A stretch of DNA of 5,871 bases from Phycisphaerae bacterium (lineage in GTDB: Bacteria > Planctomycetota > Phycisphaerae > Sedimentisphaerales > Anaerobacaceae), in assembly GCA_030609625.1 (NCBI GenBank), contig JAUWBX010000158.1, positions 1 to 5,871 on the forward strand, read 5' to 3'. A program made the position numbers and the translations under genes. The notes below the pieces were generated by a model. The model worked only from the letters and a program-made list of their open reading frames with translations, searched no databases and was not told the DNA's origin. Each line of letters opens with the position of its first letter. Position 1 is the first letter of the stretch. This document shows positions 1 through 5,070 of this stretch, one piece after another.

Positions 1-1
1 A

Positions 2-1432
2 GACATCAAACATCAGGTCAAATACGCCAAGGAGGAACACTCCCACCACAGTGCCCAATGGCAGATGTTCCACAGCCTCAAGGACTTTACCATAACCGCC
101 GAAAAGAGCGACCTCAATCGAGGCCTGCTCACGTACGAACCTGTTCAGAGTTTGACCGAGCTGATAGAGAAAAAAGGGATAGACTATTTCGAGCGCAGGC
201 TGAAACTTGAAGAAAGAATAGCCGAATTGGAAAAGGAGCTGGAACTGCTCGAGCGTAAGCATAGGGAACTGGCGGCGGGACAGTCTCGCACCGAGCGCGA
301 AGCAGTTTTGTTTCTCAGCGGAGCTGGCGGTAAGAAGGTTTCTCTTGAATTAAGTTACCTTGTCAACAACGCTAACTGGCAGCAGCAGTATAACCTGCGG
401 GCCAATCCCGGAAAATCAAACGTCCTGATTGAGTACAATGCGGTGGTCAACCAGACCAGCGGTGAAAACTGGAACGGGGTAGCTCTTAGCCTTTCCACTG
501 CCGAAACGACTATGGTCGCAGCTCCACCTATCCTCGAACCTATGCTTGTGGCTCTTTCCCGACCCGCTCCTACCCAACAGGCCGGACAAATCCTTTTGGG
601 AGCCGAACAGGCCCAAGAGTACCAAAAGGGCCGAAAAGCCAATATTAAAAGGGGCATAGTGGCCAATGCGGAACTTAACAGACTGGCAGTGCGCAACCAG
701 ACATTTTTCTTCAATTCTTATGTTGACCAGAGACAAGTGCAGGAATTTCAGCAGAAAATCGCTGAGATTTCCCGCACCGAGGGAGTAAGTGTAACGTATG
801 ATTTGCCCGGCAGACTAACGCTGCCGAGCCGAAGCGACCAGCAGTTGGTTACCATCGCCTCAATTACCGCAAGAGCCGACTTTACGCTGATAGCTACGCC
901 CTTGCTGACCGACTACGTATATCTGCAGGCAGAGCTGCTTAACGATAGCGATACTGTTCTGCTGCCGGGTCAGGCCAGTATATTCCGCAACGGTGAATTC
1001 GTCGGCAAAAGTCAGTTGCCGCAGGTTACTATCGGCGAAAAATTCACGGCAGGCTTCGGCATAGATTCACAGGTTCAGGTGGCCCACGAGCTTGAGGACA
1101 AAAAGACACGTATCCAGGGCGGAAATCGCATCGATACCTATCACTACCGTATCGCTCTAAGCAATTACAAAAACACGGCGGTGGAGCTGCGACTTCTGGA
1201 CCGCCTGCCCTACACGGATAATACTTCAATCAAAATAGAGCTTGAAAAAACCGAACCACAGTTAAGCAAAGACAGCGAATACCTGCGCAGAAGCCGGAAG
1301 AAAGGCATTTTACGCTGGGATATGAAGCTGGCACCGAATACCGTTGACCGTAACGCAACCATTGTCAAGTACAGCTTCACTATGGAGTATGACAGGAACA
1401 TGCAAATCCAACCTCGCTCCGGGCGTCAATAA
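2..1432 (+). CDS. DUF4139 / mucoidy inhibitor MuiA family protein, 5' partial
   Basis: The reading frame is open from nucleotide 2, so the true start lies upstream; 476 residues are visible. The Met at position 65 is internal, since about 21 in-frame codons precede it and no convincing ribosome site places a start there. Counting from the first visible codon, residues about 50-95 form a charged, heptad-like coiled coil (ERRLKLEERIAELEKELELLERK). From about 110 to the C-terminus the protein matches DUF4139: a Tyr-x-x-x-x-x-x-Trp-type beta segment (ELSYLVNNANWQQQY), then the family signature NQTSGENWNGVALSLSTAE. The C-terminal LRLLDRLPYTDN and the ILRWDMKLAP...IVKYSFTMEYD strands are also typical. 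Family members usually have an N-terminal DUF4140 domain followed by a coiled coil and DUF4139; the first of these is cut off here. The biochemical role is unknown; the name comes from suppression of mucoidy in enterics. The gene ends 28 nt before a strong terminator, so it is the last in its transcription unit. Confidence 0.87.
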   Translation, partial: DIKHQVKYAKEEHSHHSAQWQMFHSLKDFTITAEKSDLNRGLLTYEPVQSLTELIEKKGIDYFERRLKLEERIAELEKELELLERKHRELAAGQSRTEREAVLFLSGAGGKKVSLELSYLVNNANWQQQYNLRANPGKSNVLIEYNAVVNQTSGENWNGVALSLSTAETTMVAAPPILEPMLVALSRPAPTQQAGQILLGAEQAQEYQKGRKANIKRGIVANAELNRLAVRNQTFFFNSYVDQRQVQEFQQKIAEISRTEGVSVTYDLPGRLTLPSRSDQQLVTIASITARADFTLIATPLLTDYVYLQAELLNDSDTVLLPGQASIFRNGEFVGKSQLPQVTIGEKFTAGFGIDSQVQVAHELEDKKTRIQGGNRIDTYHYRIALSNYKNTAVELRLLDRLPYTDNTSIKIELEKTEPQLSKDSEYLRRSRKKGILRWDMKLAPNTVDRNATIVKYSFTMEYDRNMQIQPRSGRQ

Positions 1433-1438
1433 ATCGGC

Positions 1439-1456
1439 GGCCATATATCAATGGCC
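1439..1456 (+). repeat. small hairpin before the terminator
   Basis: GGCCAT (1439-1444) and ATGGCC (1451-1456) form a perfect 6-bp stem with a 6-nt loop. It begins 6 nt after the stop codon of the DUF4139 gene and 4 nt before the terminator stem. It may help stabilise the mRNA 3' end or act with the terminator. Confidence 0.5.
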
Positions 1457-1460
1457 AAAT

Positions 1461-1513
1461 ACACGCCCGAACCAGCTATAGTTTTGCCCCCTGGTTCGGG
1501 CGTGTTGTTTTTT
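1461..1513 (+). terminator. Rho-independent terminator of the DUF4139 gene
   Basis: ACACGCCCGAACCAG (1461-1475) pairs perfectly with CTGGTTCGGGCGTGT (1491-1505), a 15-bp GC-rich stem with a 15-nt loop. It is followed directly by a T-rich run (1505-1513). On the opposite strand the stem is followed only by ATTT, so it should work mainly for rightward transcription out of the DUF4139 gene. Confidence 0.9.
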
Positions 1514-1608
1514 GTATAAACCGAAGTGGCACGGCCTTCCAGGCAGTGAACTGTATTGTGAGCTAATCACGGGCAGGATGCCCAGGCCACATTTTGATTC
1601 TAAATCAT

Positions 1609-1678
1609 TGACATTCATCTCTAATGCCGTTATTTTTAACAGAGTAGTGCTCTGTGACAGTTCGATTGATGAATGTCA
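1609..1678. repeat. 11-bp perfect inverted repeat enclosing a 6-bp hairpin
   Basis: TGACATTCATC (1609-1619) is the exact reverse complement of GATGAATGTCA (1668-1678). Between the arms lies a second perfect hairpin, ACAGAG (1639-1644) / CTCTGT (1650-1655), with a 5-nt loop. The right arm overlaps the first 4 bases of the palindromic element that starts at 1675, so the two structures are nested or compete. Confidence 0.7.
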
Positions 1679-1742
1679 TTCCTGCGAAAGCAGGAATCCA
1701 GACGTACCGATGATTTGGATTCCGCATCAAGCGCGGAACGAC
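1675..1742. repeat. REP/MITE-like palindromic element, 68 bp
   Basis: The ends GTCATTCC and GGAACGAC are inverted copies with one mismatch in 8. Inside are two hairpins: ATTCCTGC / GCAGGAAT (1678-1697), a perfect 8-bp stem closed by a GAAA tetraloop, and TTCCGC / GCGGAA (1720-1738), a 6-bp stem with a 7-nt loop. GGAATCCA (1693-1700) and TGGATTCC (1716-1723) also pair perfectly, so an alternative central fold exists. Elements of this form, with translations like CHSCESRNP and QARND, are known as dispersed non-coding repeats in many bacterial genomes. It codes for no protein and is presumably mobilised in trans or inherited as a REP-type sequence. AAT flanks both ends (1672-1674, 1743-1745), possibly a short target duplication, though this could be chance. 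Confidence 0.8.
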
Positions 1743-1815
1743 AATTCCTCAAATCAGACGTGACAGAGCAGTAGTTTTACGTTCTTGGTTATATAAGTTT
1801 TTGGGTTTTTGGTAT

Positions 1816-1821
1816 AAGGAG
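1816..1821 (+). promoter_or_regulatory. ribosome binding site of trpS, fixes the TTG start
   Basis: AAGGAG at 1816-1821 lies 6 nt before the TTG at 1828. An in-frame upstream TTG at 1801 has no ribosome site and would add nine non-conserved residues, so 1828 is preferred. Confidence 0.85.
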
Positions 1822-1827
1822 TTTATT

Positions 1828-2793
1828 TTGAGGGTTCTTTCGGGCATACAACCGTCTGGCAAACTTCATATTGGCAACTTTTTCGGTGCTATGCGTCAGC
1901 ACTTTCAATTGCAGGCTGAGCACAATTGCTTTTATTTCATCGCCGACTACCATGCGCTTACGAGCAATCCAACGCCAGCCGAGGTTGCCGGCCATACTCT
2001 TGATGTCGCAATGGATTACATCGCTCTGGGCCTCGACACCGAAAAAACCGTCTTCTGGCGCCAGTCCGACGTGCCCGAAGTTACGGAACTGACCTGGCTG
2101 CTTTCCTGCGTAACCCCAATGGGCCTATTGCAGAGATGCACAAGCTACAAGGACAAAGTCGCTCAGGGTCTGAGTCCTAACCACGGCCTGTTCGCATACC
2201 CTGTCCTCCAGGCCGCAGACATCCTCATTTACAACAGCGACCTTGTCCCCGTGGGCGCCGACCAGAAACAGCACATCGAGGTTACTCGCGACATTGCAAT
2301 ACGATTCAATAATGCTTACAGCGAAGTCTTCACCGTGCCGAAAGAACACATCATCGAATCCGTAGCCGTCGTCCCGGGCGTCGATGGCCGAAAGATGAGT
2401 AAAAGCTACGGAAATACCATCGAGATATTCGAGCCGGAAGTTAGTGTTAGAAAAAAAATTATGAAAATCGTTACCGACTCCACGCCGGTCGAAGACCCCA
2501 AGGACCCCGATAAATGCAACGTCTTTGCACTTTTGAAGCTGGTCGCCTCGCCGGAGGAGCTGGCCGAGTGGGAAAGCAAATACCGAACCGGCGGCATGGG
2601 CTATGGCCAGGCCAAAAAACGCCTCGCCGAGCTGATGACAGATTATTTCAAGCCGTTCCGACAGAAAAGAACCGAGCTTGAAAATAATATCGACTATGTC
2701 AAAGAAGTCCTTGCCAACGGCGCCGAGCGGGCAAAAGCCGTGGCACGGGAAACGCTCGAAAAGGCCCGCCAGGCCGCCGGATTGAGAAGATAA
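1828..2793 (+). CDS. trpS: tryptophanyl-tRNA synthetase
   Basis: Class I aminoacyl-tRNA synthetase that charges tRNA-Trp with tryptophan in the cytoplasm, using ATP. From the TTG start the protein has 321 residues, within the usual bacterial range of about 325-335, and opens with the family hallmark (M)RVLSGIQPSGKLHIGN. The ATP-binding HIGH-type motif is HIGN at 14-17, a variant common in TrpRS. The KMSKS loop is intact at 189-193 (GRKMSKSYGN). The Trp-pocket region LQAADILIYNSDLVPVGADQKQH (about 127-149) includes the conserved Asp of AADIL, and a C-terminal helical anticodon-binding region follows (GMGYGQAKKRLAELM at 256-270). Nothing looks truncated or missing. The stop codon is 2 nt before the DUF2007 gene, so it leads a three-gene operon with scpA. 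No tryptophan-responsive leader is visible. Confidence 0.97.
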   Translation: MRVLSGIQPSGKLHIGNFFGAMRQHFQLQAEHNCFYFIADYHALTSNPTPAEVAGHTLDVAMDYIALGLDTEKTVFWRQSDVPEVTELTWLLSCVTPMGLLQRCTSYKDKVAQGLSPNHGLFAYPVLQAADILIYNSDLVPVGADQKQHIEVTRDIAIRFNNAYSEVFTVPKEHIIESVAVVPGVDGRKMSKSYGNTIEIFEPEVSVRKKIMKIVTDSTPVEDPKDPDKCNVFALLKLVASPEELAEWESKYRTGGMGYGQAKKRLAELMTDYFKPFRQKRTELENNIDYVKEVLANGAERAKAVARETLEKARQAAGLRR

Positions 2794-2795
2794 TT

Positions 2796-3029
2796 ATGGC
2801 TGATAAGCTCGTTACAATTGCACAATTCCCCAGTTATATAGAAGCCGAGCTGGCGAAACAATTGCTCGATGATTTTGGAATCGAATCAGTTGTAACCGGC
2901 GATAATGCTTCAAATATATATTCGATACCTGCCGTGGAAGGGCCGGAACTGCAGGTCCTTGAAAGCCAGGCTAAGCAAGCACAGGAAATCTTGGAATCTC
3001 AGGAATCTCAAGAGGAACAGGAGCAATAA
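2796..3029 (+). CDS. DUF2007-family small protein
   Basis: 77 residues, cytoplasmic, no signal peptide or membrane segment. Residues 1-65 fit the DUF2007 (putative signal-transducing protein) fold: a first strand LVTIAQF, a helix SYIEAELAKQLLDDFGI, a strand ESVVTGD, then LQVLESQAKQAQEIL. The pattern 'change in location, then helix, then GI-x-x-x-V' is the family's characteristic one. Its molecular function is not established; the fold resembles ACT/PII-like small domains. The last 12 residues are a Glu/Gln/Ser tail, partly created by a 9-bp tandem duplication. It begins 2 nt after the trpS stop and ends 15 nt before scpA, so it is almost certainly cotranscribed and perhaps translationally coupled; the upstream ribosome site is weak (GAGAAGA within the end of trpS). 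Confidence 0.8.
   Translation: MADKLVTIAQFPSYIEAELAKQLLDDFGIESVVTGDNASNIYSIPAVEGPELQVLESQAKQAQEILESQESQEEQEQ
2993..3010 (+). repeat. 9-bp tandem duplication in the DUF2007 tail
   Basis: GGAATCTCA is present twice back to back (2993-3001 and 3002-3010). In frame it yields the repeated Glu-Ser-Gln of the C-terminal tail; its length in multiples of three keeps the frame. It is a probable slippage site. Confidence 0.85.
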
Positions 3030-3033
3030 TACC

Positions 3034-3038
3034 GAGGG
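3034..3038 (+). promoter_or_regulatory. ribosome binding site of scpA, supports the TTG start
   Basis: GAGGG at 3034-3038 lies 6 nt before the TTG at 3045. The next in-frame Met is about residue 47, which would delete the conserved ScpA N-terminus, so TTG is the start. Confidence 0.75.
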
Positions 3039-3044
3039 CATAAA

Positions 3045-4013
3045 TTGGCTGATTACCGCGTAAATCTTGACATATTTGCAGGGCCTCTGGATTTGCTCCT
3101 GTATCTGATCCGCAAGGAGGAGGTGGATATTTACGATATTTCCATCGCCAAAATAACCGACCAGTACATCCACTACATCGAAATGCTCAAAAGCCTTGAT
3201 ATTGACCTGGCCGGTGACTTTTTAGTAATGGCCGCAACGTTGATGCAGATAAAATCGGCAATGCTCCTGCCAAAAGCAGAACCCGATTCCGCCCTGCTCG
3301 GAGAGGATGATTTGGCCGACCCCCGCGCAGAGCTTATCCGCCAGCTCCTCGAATACAAGAAGTTCAAGGACGCCGCCAATCTACTCAATGCCGCTGCTGA
3401 TGAGCAAAAAGAACGCTTCCCGCGACCCGCTACTATTGTCGAGCAGTTGAAGCCGAGCGCCGAACCTGAGATTGATATTGAACAGGTCAGTATCTGGAAC
3501 CTGCTCGAGGCCTTCGATTCAATATGCAAGGCCACCGGCACTATTGGCGACATCAGCCGTATCAAGGACGATACGCCCATAGATTTGTATCAGATAGAGA
3601 TTTTGCATCGGCTGCAGACAGAAGGCCCGATGACTTTTGAACGCCTCTTCGAGTCCAGAACAAATCGCCTTGTAATGATAGGATTATTCCTGGCACTTTT
3701 GGAATTGATTCGAGAGAAATTGATTTGGGCCAAGCAGCAGGCCTCCTCCTCTTCTATATACTTAAGGCCATTAACTGATGAGCCCGCTGAGCAGGCTGTG
3801 CAAAAGGCCACCATTGCCGCCGAGGCCGACAGCAAGTCTGCTCATCCCCAAGCTTCGCTTGAGGCTGCCACGCGGCAAAAACCTCCTCCTCTGACAATTT
3901 CTGAATTTGCCTCAAAAATCAGGTCCGTGGTTTTGAACCAAAAGCAGGAACAAGTCGAAGACCCCTTCTCACAGGCCGAAGAAATACAAGCCGCCGAAGA
4001 CCATAAAAATTGA
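3045..4013 (+). CDS. scpA: segregation and condensation protein A (ScpA kleisin)
   Basis: Kleisin subunit of the bacterial SMC-ScpAB condensin, which loads on DNA and helps chromosome segregation. The 322 residues begin with a TTG start. The N-terminal SMC-neck-binding helical region is classic: YRVNLDIFAGPLDLLLYLIRKEEVDIYDI (4-32), and later LAGDFLVMAATLMQIKSAMLLP (55-76). A middle linker of about 77-180 contains the ELIRQLLEYKKFKDAANLL helix that in the family contacts ScpB. A C-terminal winged helix at about 181-243 (LYQIEILHRLQTEGPMTFERLF...FLALLELIREKLI) binds the SMC head. Beyond residue 243 is a roughly 79-residue tail rich in Ala, Glu and Gln, longer than the usual ScpA of about 240-280 residues. 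scpB, often adjacent, is not in the window. It is the last gene of the trpS operon; no clear intrinsic terminator follows. Confidence 0.95.
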   Translation: MADYRVNLDIFAGPLDLLLYLIRKEEVDIYDISIAKITDQYIHYIEMLKSLDIDLAGDFLVMAATLMQIKSAMLLPKAEPDSALLGEDDLADPRAELIRQLLEYKKFKDAANLLNAAADEQKERFPRPATIVEQLKPSAEPEIDIEQVSIWNLLEAFDSICKATGTIGDISRIKDDTPIDLYQIEILHRLQTEGPMTFERLFESRTNRLVMIGLFLALLELIREKLIWAKQQASSSSIYLRPLTDEPAEQAVQKATIAAEADSKSAHPQASLEAATRQKPPPLTISEFASKIRSVVLNQKQEQVEDPFSQAEEIQAAEDHKN

Positions 4014-4019
4014 CGATTG

Positions 4020-4175
4020 AAAGTGCCTAAAGTGAGCTAAAGTTAAAAAGAATGAAGCTTGATGCTGGATGCCCGATGCTCGTAAAGAGTTAGAATCTCG
4101 CCCGCCACGGCGGGCAAGTATCGAGTATCGAGACTTTAGGCACTTTACACTTTAGGCACTTTAGGCACTCTAAAC
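4020..4175. repeat. fold-back repeat cluster with a 9-bp unit
   Basis: AAAGTGCCTAAAGTG (4020-4034) is the exact reverse complement of 4148-4162, and the match extends over 4020-4043 against 4142-4162 with one 3-base insertion. The right arm is a short tandem array of ACTTTAGGC (4133-4141, 4149-4157, 4158-4166, with a truncated copy at 4142-4148 and a degenerate one from 4167). Between the arms are GATGC-type microrepeats (about 4059-4079), a GC-rich hairpin at 4100-4115 and a double AGTATCG (4118-4131 region). The whole is probably a non-coding repetitive element rather than a terminator, since no T-run follows the hairpin. Confidence 0.75.
4100..4115. repeat. GC-rich hairpin inside the fold-back element
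   Basis: GCCCGCC (4100-4106) and GGCGGGC (4109-4115) are perfect inverted copies around AC. TCTCG (4096-4100) and CGAGA (4129-4133) could extend an outer stem. No T tract follows on either strand, so it is not called an intrinsic terminator, although it could protect the scpA mRNA end. Confidence 0.7.
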
Positions 4176-4210
4176 TGTAAATAATTGAGTTATTATGGGT
4201 CTGTGGTTAT

Positions 4211-4238
4211 TTGCTTTTTTGTTTTTTTGTGCTATACT
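4211..4238 (+). promoter_or_regulatory. candidate sigma-70 promoter with extended -10
   Basis: TATACT at 4233-4238 is preceded by TG at 4230-4231, giving an extended -10. A weak -35, TTGCTT (4211-4216), sits 16 nt upstream within a T-rich stretch. A transcript would start near 4245 and give a leader of about 330 nt before the first prepilin gene, or a short RNA. Inference from motif match only. Confidence 0.4.
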
Positions 4239-4489
4239 TTAAATAGAAATGGCGGGGGGTGAGTAGGTTTAGGCACCTGCCTGATTATGCATCCAGCCCT
4301 TTAAGCGTAAAATTCACATCGATTGCTCTAATAACTTGTGGGAACGATTGGGAGCCGAGGGGGTAAATATTATTGTTTTCAAATAAACTTCGCGGCGGTT
4401 TATGTCGATTTATCTGTTACTGTGACGATAGTCAGTTAAGCAACCGGGTATGAAAATATATCGCCCGATAATAGTCAGAAAAGTGATAC

Positions 4490-4521
4490 CTAACAAATGA
4501 TTCTGGGGGTTGTTAGAACAA
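4490..4521 (+). promoter_or_regulatory. two mutually exclusive hairpins just before the prepilin start region
   Basis: CTAACAA (4490-4496) pairs perfectly with TTGTTAG (4510-4516), a 7-bp stem with a 13-nt loop. The second arm can instead pair with the next bases: TTGTT (4510-4514) with AACAA (4517-4521), though a 2-nt loop makes this fold strained. They lie just upstream of the AGGAG at 4524-4528. A role in translation control is possible but unproven. Confidence 0.35.
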
Positions 4522-4560
4522 TCAGGAGTTGTGCAAAATGGGCTGGGCCTTTTACGAGGC

Positions 4561-4566
4561 GAGGAG
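4561..4566 (+). promoter_or_regulatory. ribosome binding site of the first prepilin gene
   Basis: GAGGAG at 4561-4566 lies 7 nt before ATG 4574. A competing AGGAG (4524-4528) lies 9 nt before in-frame ATG 4538. The downstream site gives a 13-residue prepilin leader of normal length, so it is preferred. Confidence 0.65.
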
Positions 4567-4573
4567 AACAAAA

Positions 4574-5053
4574 ATGGTCCCAAAAACAAGTAAAATTCGG
4601 CGTCGCCGGGGATTCTCGTTAGTCAGTGTAATGATTGCGATGGCTATCCTCTTAGCGGCACTTATCGGAACTTCCAATTTTAGATATTATTCCGCCTTGG
4701 ATGCACAAAAAGCTGCCGCAAAGATAACCGCCGCCAGAATCGGATTGATGCTCTGTGAAAGTTGGCGCGGCCTCGGAGGCACCGGGACCTATGACCCAGC
4801 AACATCTCTTGGTTCAGCCCTGACAATCACCCAGAGCACCACCGGCCCCGCCAAGCCCGAAGATTTTACCCTCCTGGGAAGTTATACCATTACTTTAAAT
4901 GGCGCTAACTACTATATAACTTTATCGTGGAAAGACGTTAGTACCGGATTGAGGGCCTTGAATACCATTGTAACCTGGGCGCAGCGGGAGCAGGAAACGA
5001 GCAGCCTTAATGACGCGGATAAATCTTTTAAGCTCACAACCTACGCCTTATAA
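4574..5053 (+). CDS. PilV/GspI-like minor prepilin
   Basis: 159 residues from ATG 4574. The basic leader (MVPKTSKIRRRRG) ends in Gly13, where prepilin peptidase would cut before Phe14. A hydrophobic helix of about 16-34 (LVSVMIAMAILLAALIG) follows, anchoring the precursor in the inner membrane and forming the pilus core. The usual Glu at mature position +5 is replaced by Ser (FSLVS), which is uncommon in minor pilins other than GspK types. The remainder is a periplasmic domain with a Cys at 61 and strands such as SYTITLNGANYYITLSW (103-119), consistent with a PilV/GspI-type small pseudopilin. Its first position in the three-gene V-W-X (I-J-K) order supports the assignment; sequence beyond the N-terminus is not diagnostic. 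An alternative start at 4538 would give a 25-residue leader. It ends 17 nt before the next gene. Confidence 0.75.
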   Translation: MVPKTSKIRRRRGFSLVSVMIAMAILLAALIGTSNFRYYSALDAQKAAAKITAARIGLMLCESWRGLGGTGTYDPATSLGSALTITQSTTGPAKPEDFTLLGSYTITLNGANYYITLSWKDVSTGLRALNTIVTWAQREQETSSLNDADKSFKLTTYAL

Positions 5054-5060
5054 CGGCGAT

Positions 5061-5064
5061 GGAG
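5061..5064 (+). promoter_or_regulatory. ribosome binding site of the second prepilin gene
   Basis: GGAG at 5061-5064 lies 6 nt before ATG 5071. The in-frame ATG at 5059 has no such site, so 5071 is the start. Confidence 0.7.
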
Positions 5065-5070
5065 ACGACG

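Larger units (their letters stand above)
1514..1827. other. gene-free spacer with nested inverted repeats, upstream of trpS
   Basis: About 310 bases with no credible gene. An open frame at 1512-1763 has no ribosome site, and its C-terminal half is only the translation of a palindromic repeat. The spacer holds an 11-bp inverted repeat (1609-1619 / 1668-1678), a 6-bp hairpin (1639-1655) whose ACAGAG recurs at 1763-1768, and the palindromic element at 1675-1742. The trpS promoter should lie here; a TATATA at 1790-1795 is a possible -10, but no -35 hexamer at proper spacing was found, so no promoter is called. No T-box (no AGGGTGGNACCGCG-like motif) is visible before trpS. Confidence 0.6.
4014..4573. 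other. 560-bp non-coding spacer: fold-back repeat, then putative leader of the prepilin operon
   Basis: No credible gene. The first part (4020-4175) is an inverted and tandem repeat cluster. A 15-codon hydrophobic frame (4195-4242) overlaps the candidate promoter, lacks a ribosome site and is not called. From about 4245 onward, roughly 330 bases precede the first prepilin start. They contain a copy of the repeat unit TTTAGGCAC (4268-4276), the direct repeat ATAGTCAG (4428-4435, 4471-4478) and a hairpin near the start codon. I looked for c-di-GMP (GEMM) riboswitch signatures, which often precede pilin genes, and did not find a convincing match. Confidence 0.6.

Noticed and set aside
355..736. 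Minus-strand frames inside the DUF4139 gene
   Set aside because: Shadow frames lying wholly inside a well-supported gene, with no recognisable domain.
1512..1763. Open frame of 83 codons before trpS
   Set aside because: No ribosome site. Its C-terminal half (CHSCESRNPDVP...QARND) is the translation of the palindromic repeat at 1675-1742, a well-known source of false proteins.
1801..1827. Longer trpS reading starting at TTG 1801
   Set aside because: Nine extra residues not seen in TrpRS and no ribosome site; AAGGAG correctly spaces TTG 1828.
4180..4229. AATAA/TTATT hairpin followed by a T-rich run as an scpA terminator
   Set aside because: The stem is only 5 A-T pairs and is about 20 bases away from the T-run; not a credible intrinsic terminator.
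4195..4242. 15-codon hydrophobic frame (MGLWLFAFLFFCAIL)
   Set aside because: No clear ribosome site, overlaps the candidate promoter, and its composition is explained by the T-rich tract.
4240..4573. c-di-GMP (GEMM) riboswitch before the prepilins
   Set aside because: Such riboswitches often precede pilin genes, so I looked for the conserved GCAAA/CGCAAAGCC-type segments and did not find them.
4531..4593. GTG-started 20-codon leader peptide overlapping the first prepilin start
   Set aside because: The GTG lies only 2 nt from the AGGAG, and nothing in the peptide suggests attenuation.
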